A stretch of DNA of 36,695 nucleotides from UBA9676 sp036522155 (GCA_036522155.1 DATDGI010000265.1:1-36695), one strand, 5' to 3'. Numbered from the stretch's first letter, positions 1-7,050 are shown. Made by a program: numbers and translations. The notes: generated by a model not told the origin, from the sequence alone.

Positions 1-2
1 GC

Positions 3-146
3 CCCGCCGAGTTCGGCGTAGGCGCGGTGCAGGTTGCCGGCGATCCGCTCGCGGTCGGCCCAGCCCGCGAACCTGCCCAGATCAGTCTCCTGAGCGGCCT
101 GGAGCGGGGACAGGGCGGCTTCGCGGCCGCGGACAGCGACCCGCCA
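3..146 (-). pseudogene. unidentified gene fragment cut by an IS630 remnant
   Basis: The minus strand is open through this stretch with strongly GC-biased third positions and reads as a plausible helical protein segment (around residues RFAGWADRERIAGNLHRAY). No start codon is present: the open frame begins at the junction with the transposase remnant near 143-149 and runs off the left edge of the window. The plus-strand frame that carries the transposase further right does not look like transposase here, so the homology changes at the junction. I do not recognise the family. It may be the C-terminal part of a gene whose 5' end was removed by the element. Confidence 0.35.
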
Positions 147-394
147 CGAAGGAATTCGCCGCCTCCACGCAAGGCCGGCTCAAGCTGTTCTTCCTGCCCG
201 GCTACTCACCCGAGCTCAACCCAGACGAATGGGTCTGGAAAAACGTCAAGCACGACCGGATCGGCAAAACCGGCGTCACCAGCAAGCAAGACCTCAAAGC
301 CAAGGCCATCGGCGCCCTGCGACGGCTCCAGAAACGCCCCGGGCTGGTCCGGGCATTCTTCGCCGACCCCCACCTGCGTTACATCACCGCATAA
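143..394 (+). pseudogene. IS630-family transposase, C-terminal fragment
   Basis: The frame reads from about ATKEFAAST through the DDE_3 signature LPGYSPELNPDEWVWKNVK, whose glutamate is the last residue of the DDE catalytic triad, to a short tail ending HLRYITA and a TAA stop. This is the last ~80 residues of a protein normally about 340-370 residues long. The helix-turn-helix region and the first two catalytic aspartates are missing, and no start codon fits. It cannot be an active transposase alone. It lies against two truncated genes and so is the probable cause or relic of the rearrangement. Confidence 0.75.
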
Positions 395-428
395 CCTGAA
401 TCGGTCGGCCTACTTACGCACTCCTTAG
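143..428 (+). mobile_element. IS630-family element remnant (3' end)
   Basis: Only the 3' part of an IS630/Tc1-type element is visible: the C-terminus of the transposase (stop at 392-394) followed by about 34 bases of likely terminal sequence. The right boundary is placed at the TA at 429-430, because IS630 elements insert at TA and because clear UbiB-family coding resumes on the minus strand exactly there. The left boundary near 143 is where transposase similarity stops abruptly. No intact left end or complete inverted-repeat pair is visible, so this is a decayed or rearranged copy. The exact ends are inferred. Confidence 0.6.
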
Positions 429-1284
429 TAAAGGCGCCGATTTCGTACAGGCTGCGGAACACGAACCGGTAGATCGTCTCGGCGGCCAGGTCGCGTTCTC
501 GCTGCGGCCAGCTCGCGAGCTCGGCGAAGCGCGCACCGTCCGACAGCTCTGCGGTCACTATCCGGCGGGTGGACAGATCGCTGATGATCTCTGGAACGTG
601 GATGGTTGGGTGCTCGCGGTAGTAGACCGCGAAGCGCTGCTGGTTGGCGGCTTCGCGGTGGTAATCGAGTTCCTCTAGCACCCGGTCGCGCAGCTCGGTC
701 AGCAGCGCATCGACGTCCTGGGCGGGCGCAGTGATGCGCAGGATCCGGCGCAGCAGCGCAACGTTGCGCAGGTCAGCTGCCATCGTCTCGGCAATGCCCG
801 GGTACTGCACCTTGACGGCGACCGCCCGGCCGTCGAGGGTGACCGCACGGTGGACCTGCCCGATGGACGCAGCGGCTATGGGCTGCGGATCCCAGCGGGC
901 GAATGCCCGTTCTGGCGGTGCACCGAGTTCTTCCTCGACGACGGCCGCGGCTAGTTCCGGCGCCATCGTCGGGACGCTGTCCTGCAGGCGGGTGAGGGTG
1001 CGCCGGACAGCGGGGGAGAGCCCGGCGTCAACATAGCTGGCCATCTGGCCGATCTTCATCATGACGCCCTTCATTGCCCCCAGGGTGTCGGCGACGTCTT
1101 CGGCGGTCTGCAGGGCCAGGTCCGCCCGCAGCTGCTGGCGCTGCTCGCCCGCAGCCGCGTAGAGCCGCGGCGCGCTGCTCACATATCGGAGCCCGCCCCG
1201 CGCGAACAGCCGGAATGCCGCAAGTGCGCGGTGGTATCGCAGCCGCAGCCGATGAGTGAATACCGGGCCGTCCAATCCAGCCAT
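379..1284 (-). pseudogene. UbiB/ABC1 (AarF) kinase-like protein, C-terminally truncated by the IS element
   Basis: UbiB/ABC1/ADCK proteins are atypical kinase-fold ATPases linked to quinone or lipid metabolism. The N-terminal half is well conserved: the KxGQ motif (KIGQMASY), the alanine-rich loop (AAASIGQVHRA), the nucleotide-binding lysine in VAVKVQYPG, and the ELDYHREAANQ glutamate region. Native similarity stops at ...FRSLYEIGAF at the IS boundary (about base 430). The remaining ~16 codons are read from IS DNA to a stop at 379. The catalytic HPGN and metal-binding Asp motifs, about 150 residues, are lost, so the product should be inactive. I take ATG at 1284 as start. GAGGGG lies almost against it, so TTG at 1275 is an alternative. 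A BlaI-type dyad lies 39-57 bases upstream. Confidence 0.8.
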
Positions 1285-1322
1285 CCCCTCAGGTAGACGG
1301 CGACGCGTTAGCCGTCGCCTGT

Positions 1323-1341
1323 CTACTAACACGCATAGTAG
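1323..1341 (-). promoter_or_regulatory. BlaI-type operator upstream of the truncated ubiB-like gene
   Basis: The sequence is a perfect 6-bp dyad, CTACTA-N7-TAGTAG, with the spacer ACACGCA. The same element, including the core CTACTA.CACGCATAG, recurs at 3334-3352 in front of the blaI-like gene, and variants occur before the sigma factor. BlaI/MecI/CopY repressors bind dyads of this general kind (TACTA...TAGTA). Position relative to the ATG at 1284 fits a promoter operator. Binding is inferred from repetition and location. Confidence 0.65.
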
Positions 1342-1402
1342 TAAGTCGCAGTTCACGGCAGGGAGCTCAGCGACCGGGAAGAAGGGAGCTGGGGACGGCG
1401 GC

Positions 1403-1870
1403 CTAGCCGGCGGAGGGCATTCCGCGCTGATGTTCTGCCAGGACCGCGAGCCTTTGCAGGATGGCTTCCGGCGGCTCTCCAGTCGCCTCGTGCAGTTCGT
1501 GGATTACCAGCCCGGATATCAGGTGCAGGCCGGCCATAAGATCACCCAGGCCGTTCACGTCATCCGGTATGAGAACTGGCAGCGCCCACGCCTCCAGCTC
1601 GGGTGAATCCAGGCTCGCGGTGAGCAGCCCGATTGCCAGCTGCATGGCAGCGGCCACAGTTTCCCCGGCCGCCGCCCGGCTTGCCCCTGTCTCGCGAGCC
1701 CTAGCCTCGCTAGCGCTAATCTCACCAGACCCAGTCTCACCGGCGACCGTCCCATCGGGCGACGTCTGGCCCTGGGTGGTACCAGGTCGCGGCGCGTACC
1801 GGGCGGACGCGTGGTTGCTGCACCTGCGTGACCGCCAGCCGCGGAGTCGCCCGCCTGGGGGGTTCTTCAT
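1403..1870 (-). CDS. conserved-looking hypothetical protein
   Basis: I do not recognise this 155-residue product. The C-terminal ~85 residues look like a folded domain: a hydrophobic helix (AAAMQLAIGLLTASL), an acidic/aromatic stretch (DSPELEAWALPVLIPDD) and an amphipathic pair of helices ending in LQRLAVLAEHQ. The N-terminal ~60 residues are low complexity (runs of G, E, T, A, S, R) over repetitive DNA around 1690-1745, so the true start could be internal and no strong ribosome-binding site settles it. It lies between the M56 peptidase gene and the truncated ubiB gene on the same strand. A longer open frame on the plus strand (1461-2417) looks like a shadow. Confidence 0.5.
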   Translation of the reverse strand: MKNPPGGRLRGWRSRRCSNHASARYAPRPGTTQGQTSPDGTVAGETGSGEISASEARARETGASRAAAGETVAAAMQLAIGLLTASLDSPELEAWALPVLIPDDVNGLGDLMAGLHLISGLVIHELHEATGEPPEAILQRLAVLAEHQRGMPSAG

Positions 1871-1971
1871 GTCTCCTCCGGTTCCGTTCCGACGGGACGG
1901 GTGTCCTGCATCTCGGCGCCCATACCTGGCAACACGAACCAGGCATGGCGGCCGTTTCAGCGCCGGCCGAC

Positions 1972-2913
1972 CTAGGCGACCCGTCCGAGCGCGAGTGCCA
2001 GCAGTGCCGGGGCGAGGGCCAGCAGGACCGGGGTCAGCGCGAGCGAGGCAGCCGTCGCCCGGAGTAGCTGGCGCCGCGCGGGGCCCAGTGGTTCGGCGGG
2101 TCGGAGGAGCCGGTGGATCCGCTGCACCGAGTCGGTGGCCGCGGCTGCGAGAGCGGGAGCGGGACTGGCACCCGTGGCGAGAACCACCAGGGCCGTGGCG
2201 AGGGAGCGAGGATCGCTGGCCCGTGCTGCCGCGTCGTCGGCGTGCATTTCGATCAGCCGCGCTACCTGCGGGTCTGCATCGCGCATCAAGGGCAGGAACG
2301 GAAGCACCAGGCGGCCGATCCGTGCCAGGGCCAGCAGCCGGTGATGGCGGCCGGCGAGGTGAGCTCGCTCATGTGCCAGCACCGCCTCTAGCTGAGCGGG
2401 ATCGAGCGCATTCATAGCGCCGGTGCTCAGGATCACCGTCGGATGCCGGCCGGCAACGCAGTAGGCAACCGGCTCGGAGTGCTCCACGAGCACGGCGTCC
2501 AGGGAAGGCTCGGGACGGCCCACGAGTCGCGCGGTCTGCGCGTGCAGCAGCGCCTGCTGCCTGGCAGCGCGCAGGTGGGTCATGGCGGTGACCACGGTGC
2601 GGGCGACGATGGCGCCCGCGAGGGTGAGGCCGAGCCCGGCGACGGTGGCGCCGCCCGGACTGCCATAGGTCTCGCGCAGCCGCAGCACGCAAGCTCCGAT
2701 CAGGTGGCTAAGGCCGCCGCTAAGGTCGGTGGCATCAACCGCCAGGGTCAGGCAGGCCAGCCCGAGCGCCGCGACGACAGACCATCCCGCCGCCAGGTAG
2801 GTGACAATGGCCAGAAGCGGCGCCCGGGCAGTCCACCGGGCCCTGCCGAGCAGCCTGCTGCCCAGCGTGCCGACGCCGACCGCGTACGCGATTAGGACGG
2901 CCGCGATGGTCAC
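1972..2913 (-). CDS. M56-family (BlaR1-like) membrane metallopeptidase
   Basis: This is a 313-residue integral membrane zinc peptidase of the BlaR1/MecR1 type. Hydrophobic segments lie near residues 1-17, 32-60 and 90-112, and a further one closes the C-terminus. The zinc site is HERAH at 181-185 (HExxH) with the downstream EMHADD at 222-227. No penicillin-binding sensor domain follows, so it is the short actinobacterial form and its signal is unknown. The GTG start at 2913 overlaps the blaI stop (GTGA), implying translational coupling. In known pairs the M56 protein leads to inactivation of the BlaI repressor. Here the pair probably controls itself, the divergent sigma factor and perhaps more. 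Confidence 0.88.
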   Translation of the reverse strand: MTIAAVLIAYAVGVGTLGSRLLGRARWTARAPLLAIVTYLAAGWSVVAALGLACLTLAVDATDLSGGLSHLIGACVLRLRETYGSPGGATVAGLGLTLAGAIVARTVVTAMTHLRAARQQALLHAQTARLVGRPEPSLDAVLVEHSEPVAYCVAGRHPTVILSTGAMNALDPAQLEAVLAHERAHLAGRHHRLLALARIGRLVLPFLPLMRDADPQVARLIEMHADDAAARASDPRSLATALVVLATGASPAPALAAAATDSVQRIHRLLRPAEPLGPARRQLLRATAASLALTPVLLALAPALLALALGRVA

Positions 2914-3290
2914 TGGGCGTCGCCGGTCTCAGGCCCGCGAAGCGCCTGGTCGAGCGCGTCACGCAGGACCGCGGCGTCGTGTGGGCTCATCTGGAGAGCG
3001 AAATGCGCGAGGGCCCTGCGGCGGTCCGCGCTGGTTTCTAGCGCCTCGTTCATTAGGGCCGCGGTGTATCCGGACCGGGATCCGGTGGGCTCGTAGCGCC
3101 ATGCACGGCCGTCCCGCTCGCGCCGCAGCCATCCCTTGCGATACAGATTGTCCATGACGGTCATCACGGTGGTGTAAGCGAGGGCCCGGTCCCTGCGCAG
3201 GTCGTCGAGGACCTCACGGACCAGGGCCGGACGGCCCCGTTCCCACAATCGCTCCATGATCACTGCTTCCAGCTCACCGAATCTTCGCAT
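2910..3290 (-). CDS. BlaI/MecI/CopY-family transcriptional repressor
   Basis: This is a 126-residue winged-helix repressor. The N-terminus MRRFGELEAVIMERLWERG, the recognition region ALAYTTVMTVMDNLYRKGWLRRERDGRAWRYEP and a helical dimerisation tail are typical of the Penicillinase_R family. ATG at 3290 is chosen because GGAG stands 8 bases upstream; an in-frame start at 3380 would lie beyond the operator at 3334-3352. It overlaps the M56 peptidase gene by 4 bp and diverges from an ECF sigma factor gene. Autoregulation through the upstream dyad, and control of the sigma gene through the sites at 3417-3460, are inferred. Confidence 0.9.
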   Translation of the reverse strand: MRRFGELEAVIMERLWERGRPALVREVLDDLRRDRALAYTTVMTVMDNLYRKGWLRRERDGRAWRYEPTGSRSGYTAALMNEALETSADRRRALAHFALQMSPHDAAVLRDALDQALRGPETGDAQ

Positions 3291-3333
3291 CCGCACTCCC
3301 GGACGTGGCCAGCCGACGGCACACCGCCGATGT

Positions 3334-3352
3334 CTACTATCACGCATAGGGT
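3334..3352 (-). promoter_or_regulatory. BlaI-type operator upstream of blaI-like gene
   Basis: CTACTATCACGCATAGGGT matches the perfect dyad at 1323-1341 at all positions except base 7 and the last three. The left half-site CTACTA and the core CACGCATAG are the same. It lies 44-62 bases upstream of the blaI ATG, where autoregulatory operators of this family are usually found. Confidence 0.65.
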
Positions 3353-3416
3353 AAGCGCGCGGTTCAAGCGGCAAGCTCAACTTCTTCCTGGCGGTCGCGG
3401 GCTGAACGAACGATCT

Positions 3417-3435
3417 CTACTATCCGTGATAGCAG
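3417..3435 (+). promoter_or_regulatory. BlaI-type operator immediately upstream of the sigma factor start
   Basis: CTACTA-N7-TAGCAG has the same half-site spacing as the other dyads with one mismatch in the right arm. Read on the other strand it is CTGCTATCACGGATAGTAG, close to the consensus. It ends 2 bases before the proposed ATG at 3438. Confidence 0.6.
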
Positions 3436-3452
3436 ACATGTCTGCTATCACG
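3425..3452. promoter_or_regulatory. 28-bp perfect palindrome centred on the sigma factor start codon
   Basis: Bases 3425-3438 (CGTGATAGCAGACA) are followed directly by their exact reverse complement at 3439-3452, giving 14-bp arms with no spacer. The palindrome is built from the right half of the dyad at 3417-3435 and the left half of the dyad at 3442-3460, so two back-to-back BlaI-type sites create it. The ATG at 3438-3440 straddles its centre. A repressor bound here would cover the start codon, and in RNA the hairpin would sequester it. Confidence 0.7.
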
Positions 3453-3983
3453 AGTGATCCGGGCGGCCAGCTACCTGGTGACGCCGATGCCGCGATCCGC
3501 CAGCTGTATTGCCGCCACGCGGAGGCGCTGCATGTCTACGTCGAGCGGTTCTGCGCAGACCGCACGAGCGCGGACGACGTCGTGCAGGAAACCTTCATCC
3601 GGGCCTGGCGTCACCTGCCCAAGCTGAGCGCTGACGACCGGCCAATCCGGCCGTGGCTGTTCCGGGTCGCGCGCAACTTGCTCATCGACGCTGACCGGGC
3701 CGCACGGTCACGGCCGGTCGTCGTGCAGGCGCTGCCGGACGAGGATGCCGGGACCGACGCGGGGCTGGACCAGGTCCTGGACCGGGAGCTGGTGTCCGCC
3801 GCACTCCAGCACCTGTCGCCCGCGCACCGGACCGTGCTGGTCGAGGCCTTCTACCACGGCGGCAGCCTGGCGGCGGTCGCCCGCAAGCTCGGCATCCCGC
3901 ACGGCACGGCCAGATCACGCCTCCACTACGCGCTGCAGGCACTGCGCCAGCAGTTGCGCGAACACGACGCGATCGCGTGCTGA
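3438..3983 (+). CDS. ECF-family RNA polymerase sigma factor
   Basis: This is a 181-residue group IV sigma factor. Sigma region 2 runs from about residue 16 (IRQLYCRHAEALHVYVERF) through the DDVVQETFIRAWRHLP core that contacts polymerase and the -10 element. Region 4 is LSPAHRTVLVEAFYHGGSLAAVARKLGIPHGTARSRLHYAL, with a helix-turn-helix for the -35. The ATG at 3438 has no Shine-Dalgarno sequence and lies inside a 28-bp palindrome. An in-frame GTG at 3426 is possible, and the frame is open back to 3330 with non-sigma-like sequence. Leaderless translation is plausible. No zinc-finger anti-sigma gene is adjacent; a small membrane protein gene overlaps the stop codon. Control by the divergent BlaI-like repressor is inferred from the operators. 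Confidence 0.9.
   Translation: MSAITSDPGGQLPGDADAAIRQLYCRHAEALHVYVERFCADRTSADDVVQETFIRAWRHLPKLSADDRPIRPWLFRVARNLLIDADRAARSRPVVVQALPDEDAGTDAGLDQVLDRELVSAALQHLSPAHRTVLVEAFYHGGSLAAVARKLGIPHGTARSRLHYALQALRQQLREHDAIAC
3442..3460 (+). promoter_or_regulatory. second BlaI-type half-site cluster at the sigma factor start
   Basis: CTGCTATCACGAG matches the left half and core of the BlaI-type dyads, but the right half (TGATCC) is poorly conserved. It lies within the first codons of the sigma factor gene and forms the right arm of the 28-bp palindrome. Confidence 0.4.
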
Positions 3984-4510
3984 TGCGCAGCCGCCCGCGC
4001 CCAGCCGTCCCGGCAGCGGTTGCGGCTACCGGGACGACGTCTCCTGCCGTGGCTGGCAGGACCGGTCGGCTGCTGATCGCCGCCATGCTGATCGCGGCCG
4101 CGGCCCTGGATCTGACCCGCTGCAGCCTCGTTCTGATGACATTCCGGCATCTCGTTCCGGCCGTCGGGCTGGTGGTGGTGGGGATCGGTGCGGCCGCAGC
4201 CGGCGTGACGGCCGCGCGGGGGTACTGGGCGGGCCACCGCTGGGCGGCCTGGACGGCACTGCTGATCGGCGTCGCGTCTGCGCCGCAAGCCTCCGCGTCC
4301 GGCTTCCGCGCCCCGTACACGATCCCCGACATTGCGACCGCTGCCCTCGGGGTCTTGCTGACGGTGGCTATCCTGGCCGCCGCCGGTCGCCGAGAGATGA
4401 CGGCACATCACCCTGAAAGCCCTTGCGCCATGTCTTCGCCCGCGCATGCCCCGCCGGGGACCGGGAGAGGTCCAATTACGGAGTCCATCCGTTCACGACG
4501 GCCGGGATGA
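3983..4510 (+). CDS. small four-helix membrane protein, possible membrane partner of the sigma factor
   Basis: The ATG at 3983 overlaps the sigma factor stop by one base (TGATG); an in-frame GTG at 3977 is an alternative. The ~175-residue product has four predicted membrane helices (RLLIAAMLIAAAALDL; LVPAVGLVVVGIGAAAAGV; WAAWTALLIGVA; IATAALGVLLTVAILAAAG), with short loops and a polar C-terminal tail. No HxxxCxxC anti-sigma zinc motif is present and I do not recognise the family. Tight coupling to the sigma gene suggests a role with it, for example as a membrane anti-sigma factor or as a target, but this is inference. Confidence 0.6.
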   Translation: MRSRPRPAVPAAVAATGTTSPAVAGRTGRLLIAAMLIAAAALDLTRCSLVLMTFRHLVPAVGLVVVGIGAAAAGVTAARGYWAGHRWAAWTALLIGVASAPQASASGFRAPYTIPDIATAALGVLLTVAILAAAGRREMTAHHPESPCAMSSPAHAPPGTGRGPITESIRSRRPG

Positions 4511-4575
4511 TCCGGTAGTTCCCGCCCCGTCCACACGCTGTAGCAGCTATCCCGAACGGTGCCAGTCCGGGACGG

Positions 4576-5199
4576 TCACCGAACGCCATCCACGGGCTGC
4601 GCAGGCTGGGCGAAGAAGATCTCCCGCACCTCGCGGGCGGCGTAGAAGACAAGCACGTACCCGGCGGCGGGGTCGGCCCACCACCAGCCAAGCGCCGCGT
4701 TCAGGGCCAGGCCCAGCAGCACCGCAGTGGCCAGGATCCCATCGATCAGAGTGACCCGGCCCTCGGTCTGGAGCACAGGGTTGCCCAGCGCCTTGCCGGT
4801 ACGGGTCTTGCCGAAGGCCAGCGCGAACATCGCCACTGCCGTAACCGAGGTCCACGTGATGCCAAGCGCCGAATGCCCCGGGTGATAACCGGTGACCAGC
4901 ACCACCGTGGATTGCACCAGGAGGTAGGCGGCCAGAGCGGCGAAGGCGTAGCCGATCAGCCGCAATCCCCGCCGCTGACGATCCTCGCCTGTGCCCGACA
5001 GCTCCCAGATCACGACCGTGGACGCGCCGATCTCAATCAGCGAATCCAGGCCGAACCCGGCCAGCGCCACCGACCGGGCCAAGACCGCCGCGACAGCCAG
5101 CACCGCGATCCCGGCCACATTCCACGCCAGCGTCACATATTCCAGGGCGAAACCCCGGCGCAGCAGAGCCGCCTGCGTCGCCTCGTCTGCCATCGCCAC
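4576..5199 (-). CDS. cation-diffusion-facilitator-like membrane protein
   Basis: This 207-residue protein has about five to six membrane helices and resembles the membrane domain of CDF (cation efflux) transporters: FGLDSLIEIGAS near residues 49-60 corresponds to the helix-2 metal-binding motif, and a later TLIDGILATAVLLGLALN to helix 5. The usual His/Asp-xxx-Asp pairs are altered (Asp52 and Glu56 in the first), and the cytoplasmic C-terminal domain of typical ~300-residue CDF proteins is absent. It may export a metal or may be a divergent non-transport relative. The gene follows the TauE/SafE permease gene on the same strand with a gap of about 40 bases and converges with the sigma operon. 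Confidence 0.7.
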   Translation of the reverse strand: MAMADEATQAALLRRGFALEYVTLAWNVAGIAVLAVAAVLARSVALAGFGLDSLIEIGASTVVIWELSGTGEDRQRRGLRLIGYAFAALAAYLLVQSTVVLVTGYHPGHSALGITWTSVTAVAMFALAFGKTRTGKALGNPVLQTEGRVTLIDGILATAVLLGLALNAALGWWWADPAAGYVLVFYAAREVREIFFAQPAQPVDGVR

Positions 5200-5242
5200 G
5201 GCCCGAGTCTGCCAAAGCCAATCTGGCCAAGAGCCCGCGCTC

Positions 5243-6040
5243 TCAGGATGCTCCGGTCAGGCCCTGCCACATGTAGCGGATGCCGATGGTCATCACGGCC
5301 AGGGCCAGTAGCCGCCGGATGGTGGTTTCCGGCAGCCGGGCGTGCAGCCGGGCGCCCATGTATCCGCCTGCCAGGCCGCCAGTTCCCAGCGCGATGCCGG
5401 TGGGCCAGTTTGGGGCGATGCTGCCGTGGTGGCTGGCCGCCAGGGCCGTGAACGTGACCACCCCTGCCAGTGAGGTGAGGAAGGTGGAGCTGAGCGCTGC
5501 GGGGGCGACTTGTGATGGTGGCCGGCCGTCGGCGATCAGGATCGGTGCGAGGATCGACCCGCCGCCGATGCCGTAGATACCGCCGACACAGCCGGTGACG
5601 GCCGCGATGAGGACGATGACCGGGCGGGGCATGCGTGCCGCGCGGCATGGCGTGCTTGGCTGTGGCCTGGACAGGGCAAGCCAGGCACCCAGCGGGATCA
5701 GCACGGCCGCGACGACTAGGTCGAAGACAACCGGCCCGGGCAGCAGGTAGACGCGGATGACCGAGCCGCCGATGACACCGGGCAGCGTCCCAGCCAGCAG
5801 CAGCCAGCTCAGGTTTCCGCCGGTCTGGCCCTGCTGCCAGTAGCGCCAGATCGCGCCGGGGCTGGCGACCACGTTGTAGAGCAGGTTCGTTGGTGTCACT
5901 GCCGGGCTGGGTGTGCCCAGCACGCTGACCTGGAACGGCAGCAGCAGCACCGCGCCGGAGACCCCGGCTGGGGTGGTGACCGTGGCGATGGCGAACGCGG
6001 CCACCAGGGCCACAATCTCCACCCAGGCGCCGCTGATCAT
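5243..6040 (-). CDS. TauE/SafE-family sulfite/anion exporter-like permease
   Basis: This 265-residue protein has about eight hydrophobic helices. The N-terminal repeat contains TTPAGVSGAVLLLPFQ and the second repeat VTGCVGGIYGIGGGSILAPIL; these two glycine-rich halves are the hallmark of the TauE/SafE (DUF81) family, which moves sulfite, sulfoacetate or other organosulfur or carboxylate anions. It lies between the CDF-like gene and a regulator gene on the same strand, next to a tungstate/molybdate transporter. A link through a molybdenum-dependent sulfite-oxidising enzyme is conceivable, but no such enzyme is encoded nearby. The substrate cannot be read from the sequence. Confidence 0.85.
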   Translation of the reverse strand: MISGAWVEIVALVAAFAIATVTTPAGVSGAVLLLPFQVSVLGTPSPAVTPTNLLYNVVASPGAIWRYWQQGQTGGNLSWLLLAGTLPGVIGGSVIRVYLLPGPVVFDLVVAAVLIPLGAWLALSRPQPSTPCRAARMPRPVIVLIAAVTGCVGGIYGIGGGSILAPILIADGRPPSQVAPAALSSTFLTSLAGVVTFTALAASHHGSIAPNWPTGIALGTGGLAGGYMGARLHARLPETTIRRLLALAVMTIGIRYMWQGLTGAS

Positions 6041-6071
6041 CTGGCAAACGTACCGGCCGTGGACCGTGTGA

Positions 6072-6986
6072 TCAGGCCAGCATCTCTACTTTGCCAGCGC
6101 GGGACAGGTCATAGCCGCCGAGCGCGGTGATCGGCGCTTGCACGGCGGGGTCGCGCAGCGCGCAGATGAGCGGCTCGGCTGCGGGCAGAGAATCACCGCT
6201 GAGCACAATGTCGAAGTCTTCCCAGATCACCGGGACAAAGCCAAGATCGAGTGCGGTGGCTGCGGCGCGCACGCCGAGCCCGGTATCCGCCTGGCCGGAA
6301 GCCACTGACATGGCCACCTCCAGATGTGATCCTGCTTCGGGCCCGGTCACTGACGCCGGTGCGATGCCCGCCTCGGTCAGCAGCTGGTCGAGCAGGACGC
6401 GGGTCCCTGCGCCATACGGGCGGCGGGCGATCCGCAAGGTGCGCAGGTCAGCGGGGCCGGTGATGTGGCCGGGGTTGCCTTCGGGTGTGAGCAGTCCCTG
6501 CTCGCGCCGCCATAGGTGAATCATCGCCGGGCGGCGGCCGTGGAGCATCGTGCGGGCGAACGGGCTGTTGGGGGTGCCGGACCGGTGCCGCAGGTGGATG
6601 GCTGCGGCGTCGGCGGTGCCGCGCCAGATCCTGGTCAGGCCGTGGAAGCTGCCGCGGGTGCCAACGGTCACGACTGACGGGCCGGTGTGGCGCACAACGA
6701 GGTCCAGGCCGGGGTCGTCGCTGCCTGCCAGCCGCAGCGCCGGGGGACCACCGAGCAGCCGCCGGGCCGCGATATCGGCCCCGGGGATGACGCGGGAGCG
6801 GCGGCGGTCCGCGACGTCGATCACGCCCGCGTCGGCGAGGTAGCGGTAGGCGCGGCCGATAGTTGAGCCCGTTGTCTGGTAGCGGCGGGCGGCATCGCGG
6901 ATGCTCGGCAGCTCGTCTCCCGGCCCGAGTACCCCGGCTGCAACCTCGGTGGCGATCTCATTGCTGACCTGTAGATACCTGGCCAT
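6072..6986 (-). CDS. GntR-type HTH fused to periplasmic-binding-like domain, likely oxyanion-responsive regulator
   Basis: The 304-residue protein begins with a GntR winged helix (residues ~1-75: YLQVSNEIATEVAAG, then GPGDELPSIRDAARRY and STIGRAYRYLADAGVI). The rest resembles the PBP_like ligand-binding domain found in molybdate-type regulators: LRIARRPYGAGTRVLLDQLL, a GSHLEVAMSVASGQADTGLGVRAAA stretch and FVPVIWEDFDIVL. ATG at 6986 fits the start of the HTH; the frame is open further upstream but not GntR-like. It diverges from wtpA-like genes with 131 bp between starts, so it probably senses tungstate or molybdate in the cytoplasm and controls that transporter. Ligand and direction of control are inferred. 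Confidence 0.82.
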   Translation of the reverse strand: MARYLQVSNEIATEVAAGVLGPGDELPSIRDAARRYQTTGSTIGRAYRYLADAGVIDVADRRRSRVIPGADIAARRLLGGPPALRLAGSDDPGLDLVVRHTGPSVVTVGTRGSFHGLTRIWRGTADAAAIHLRHRSGTPNSPFARTMLHGRRPAMIHLWRREQGLLTPEGNPGHITGPADLRTLRIARRPYGAGTRVLLDQLLTEAGIAPASVTGPEAGSHLEVAMSVASGQADTGLGVRAAATALDLGFVPVIWEDFDIVLSGDSLPAAEPLICALRDPAVQAPITALGGYDLSRAGKVEMLA

Positions 6987-7050
6987 GGCCCGGACTCTAC
7001 CGGCGCAGCAGGACGCAGCGGCGAAATGTGATCCAGGTGCCGCCGTGGCT

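Noticed and set aside
1690..1745. short imperfect repeats as a possible CRISPR or regulatory array
   Set aside because: The repeats are irregular 8-12 base variants without constant spacers and are explained by a low-complexity coding segment of the hypothetical protein.
1461..2417. 318-residue plus-strand open frame
   Set aside because: It runs antisense to the hypothetical gene (1403-1870) and the M56 peptidase gene, is Arg/Pro/Gly-rich without domain character, and is a GC-rich shadow frame.
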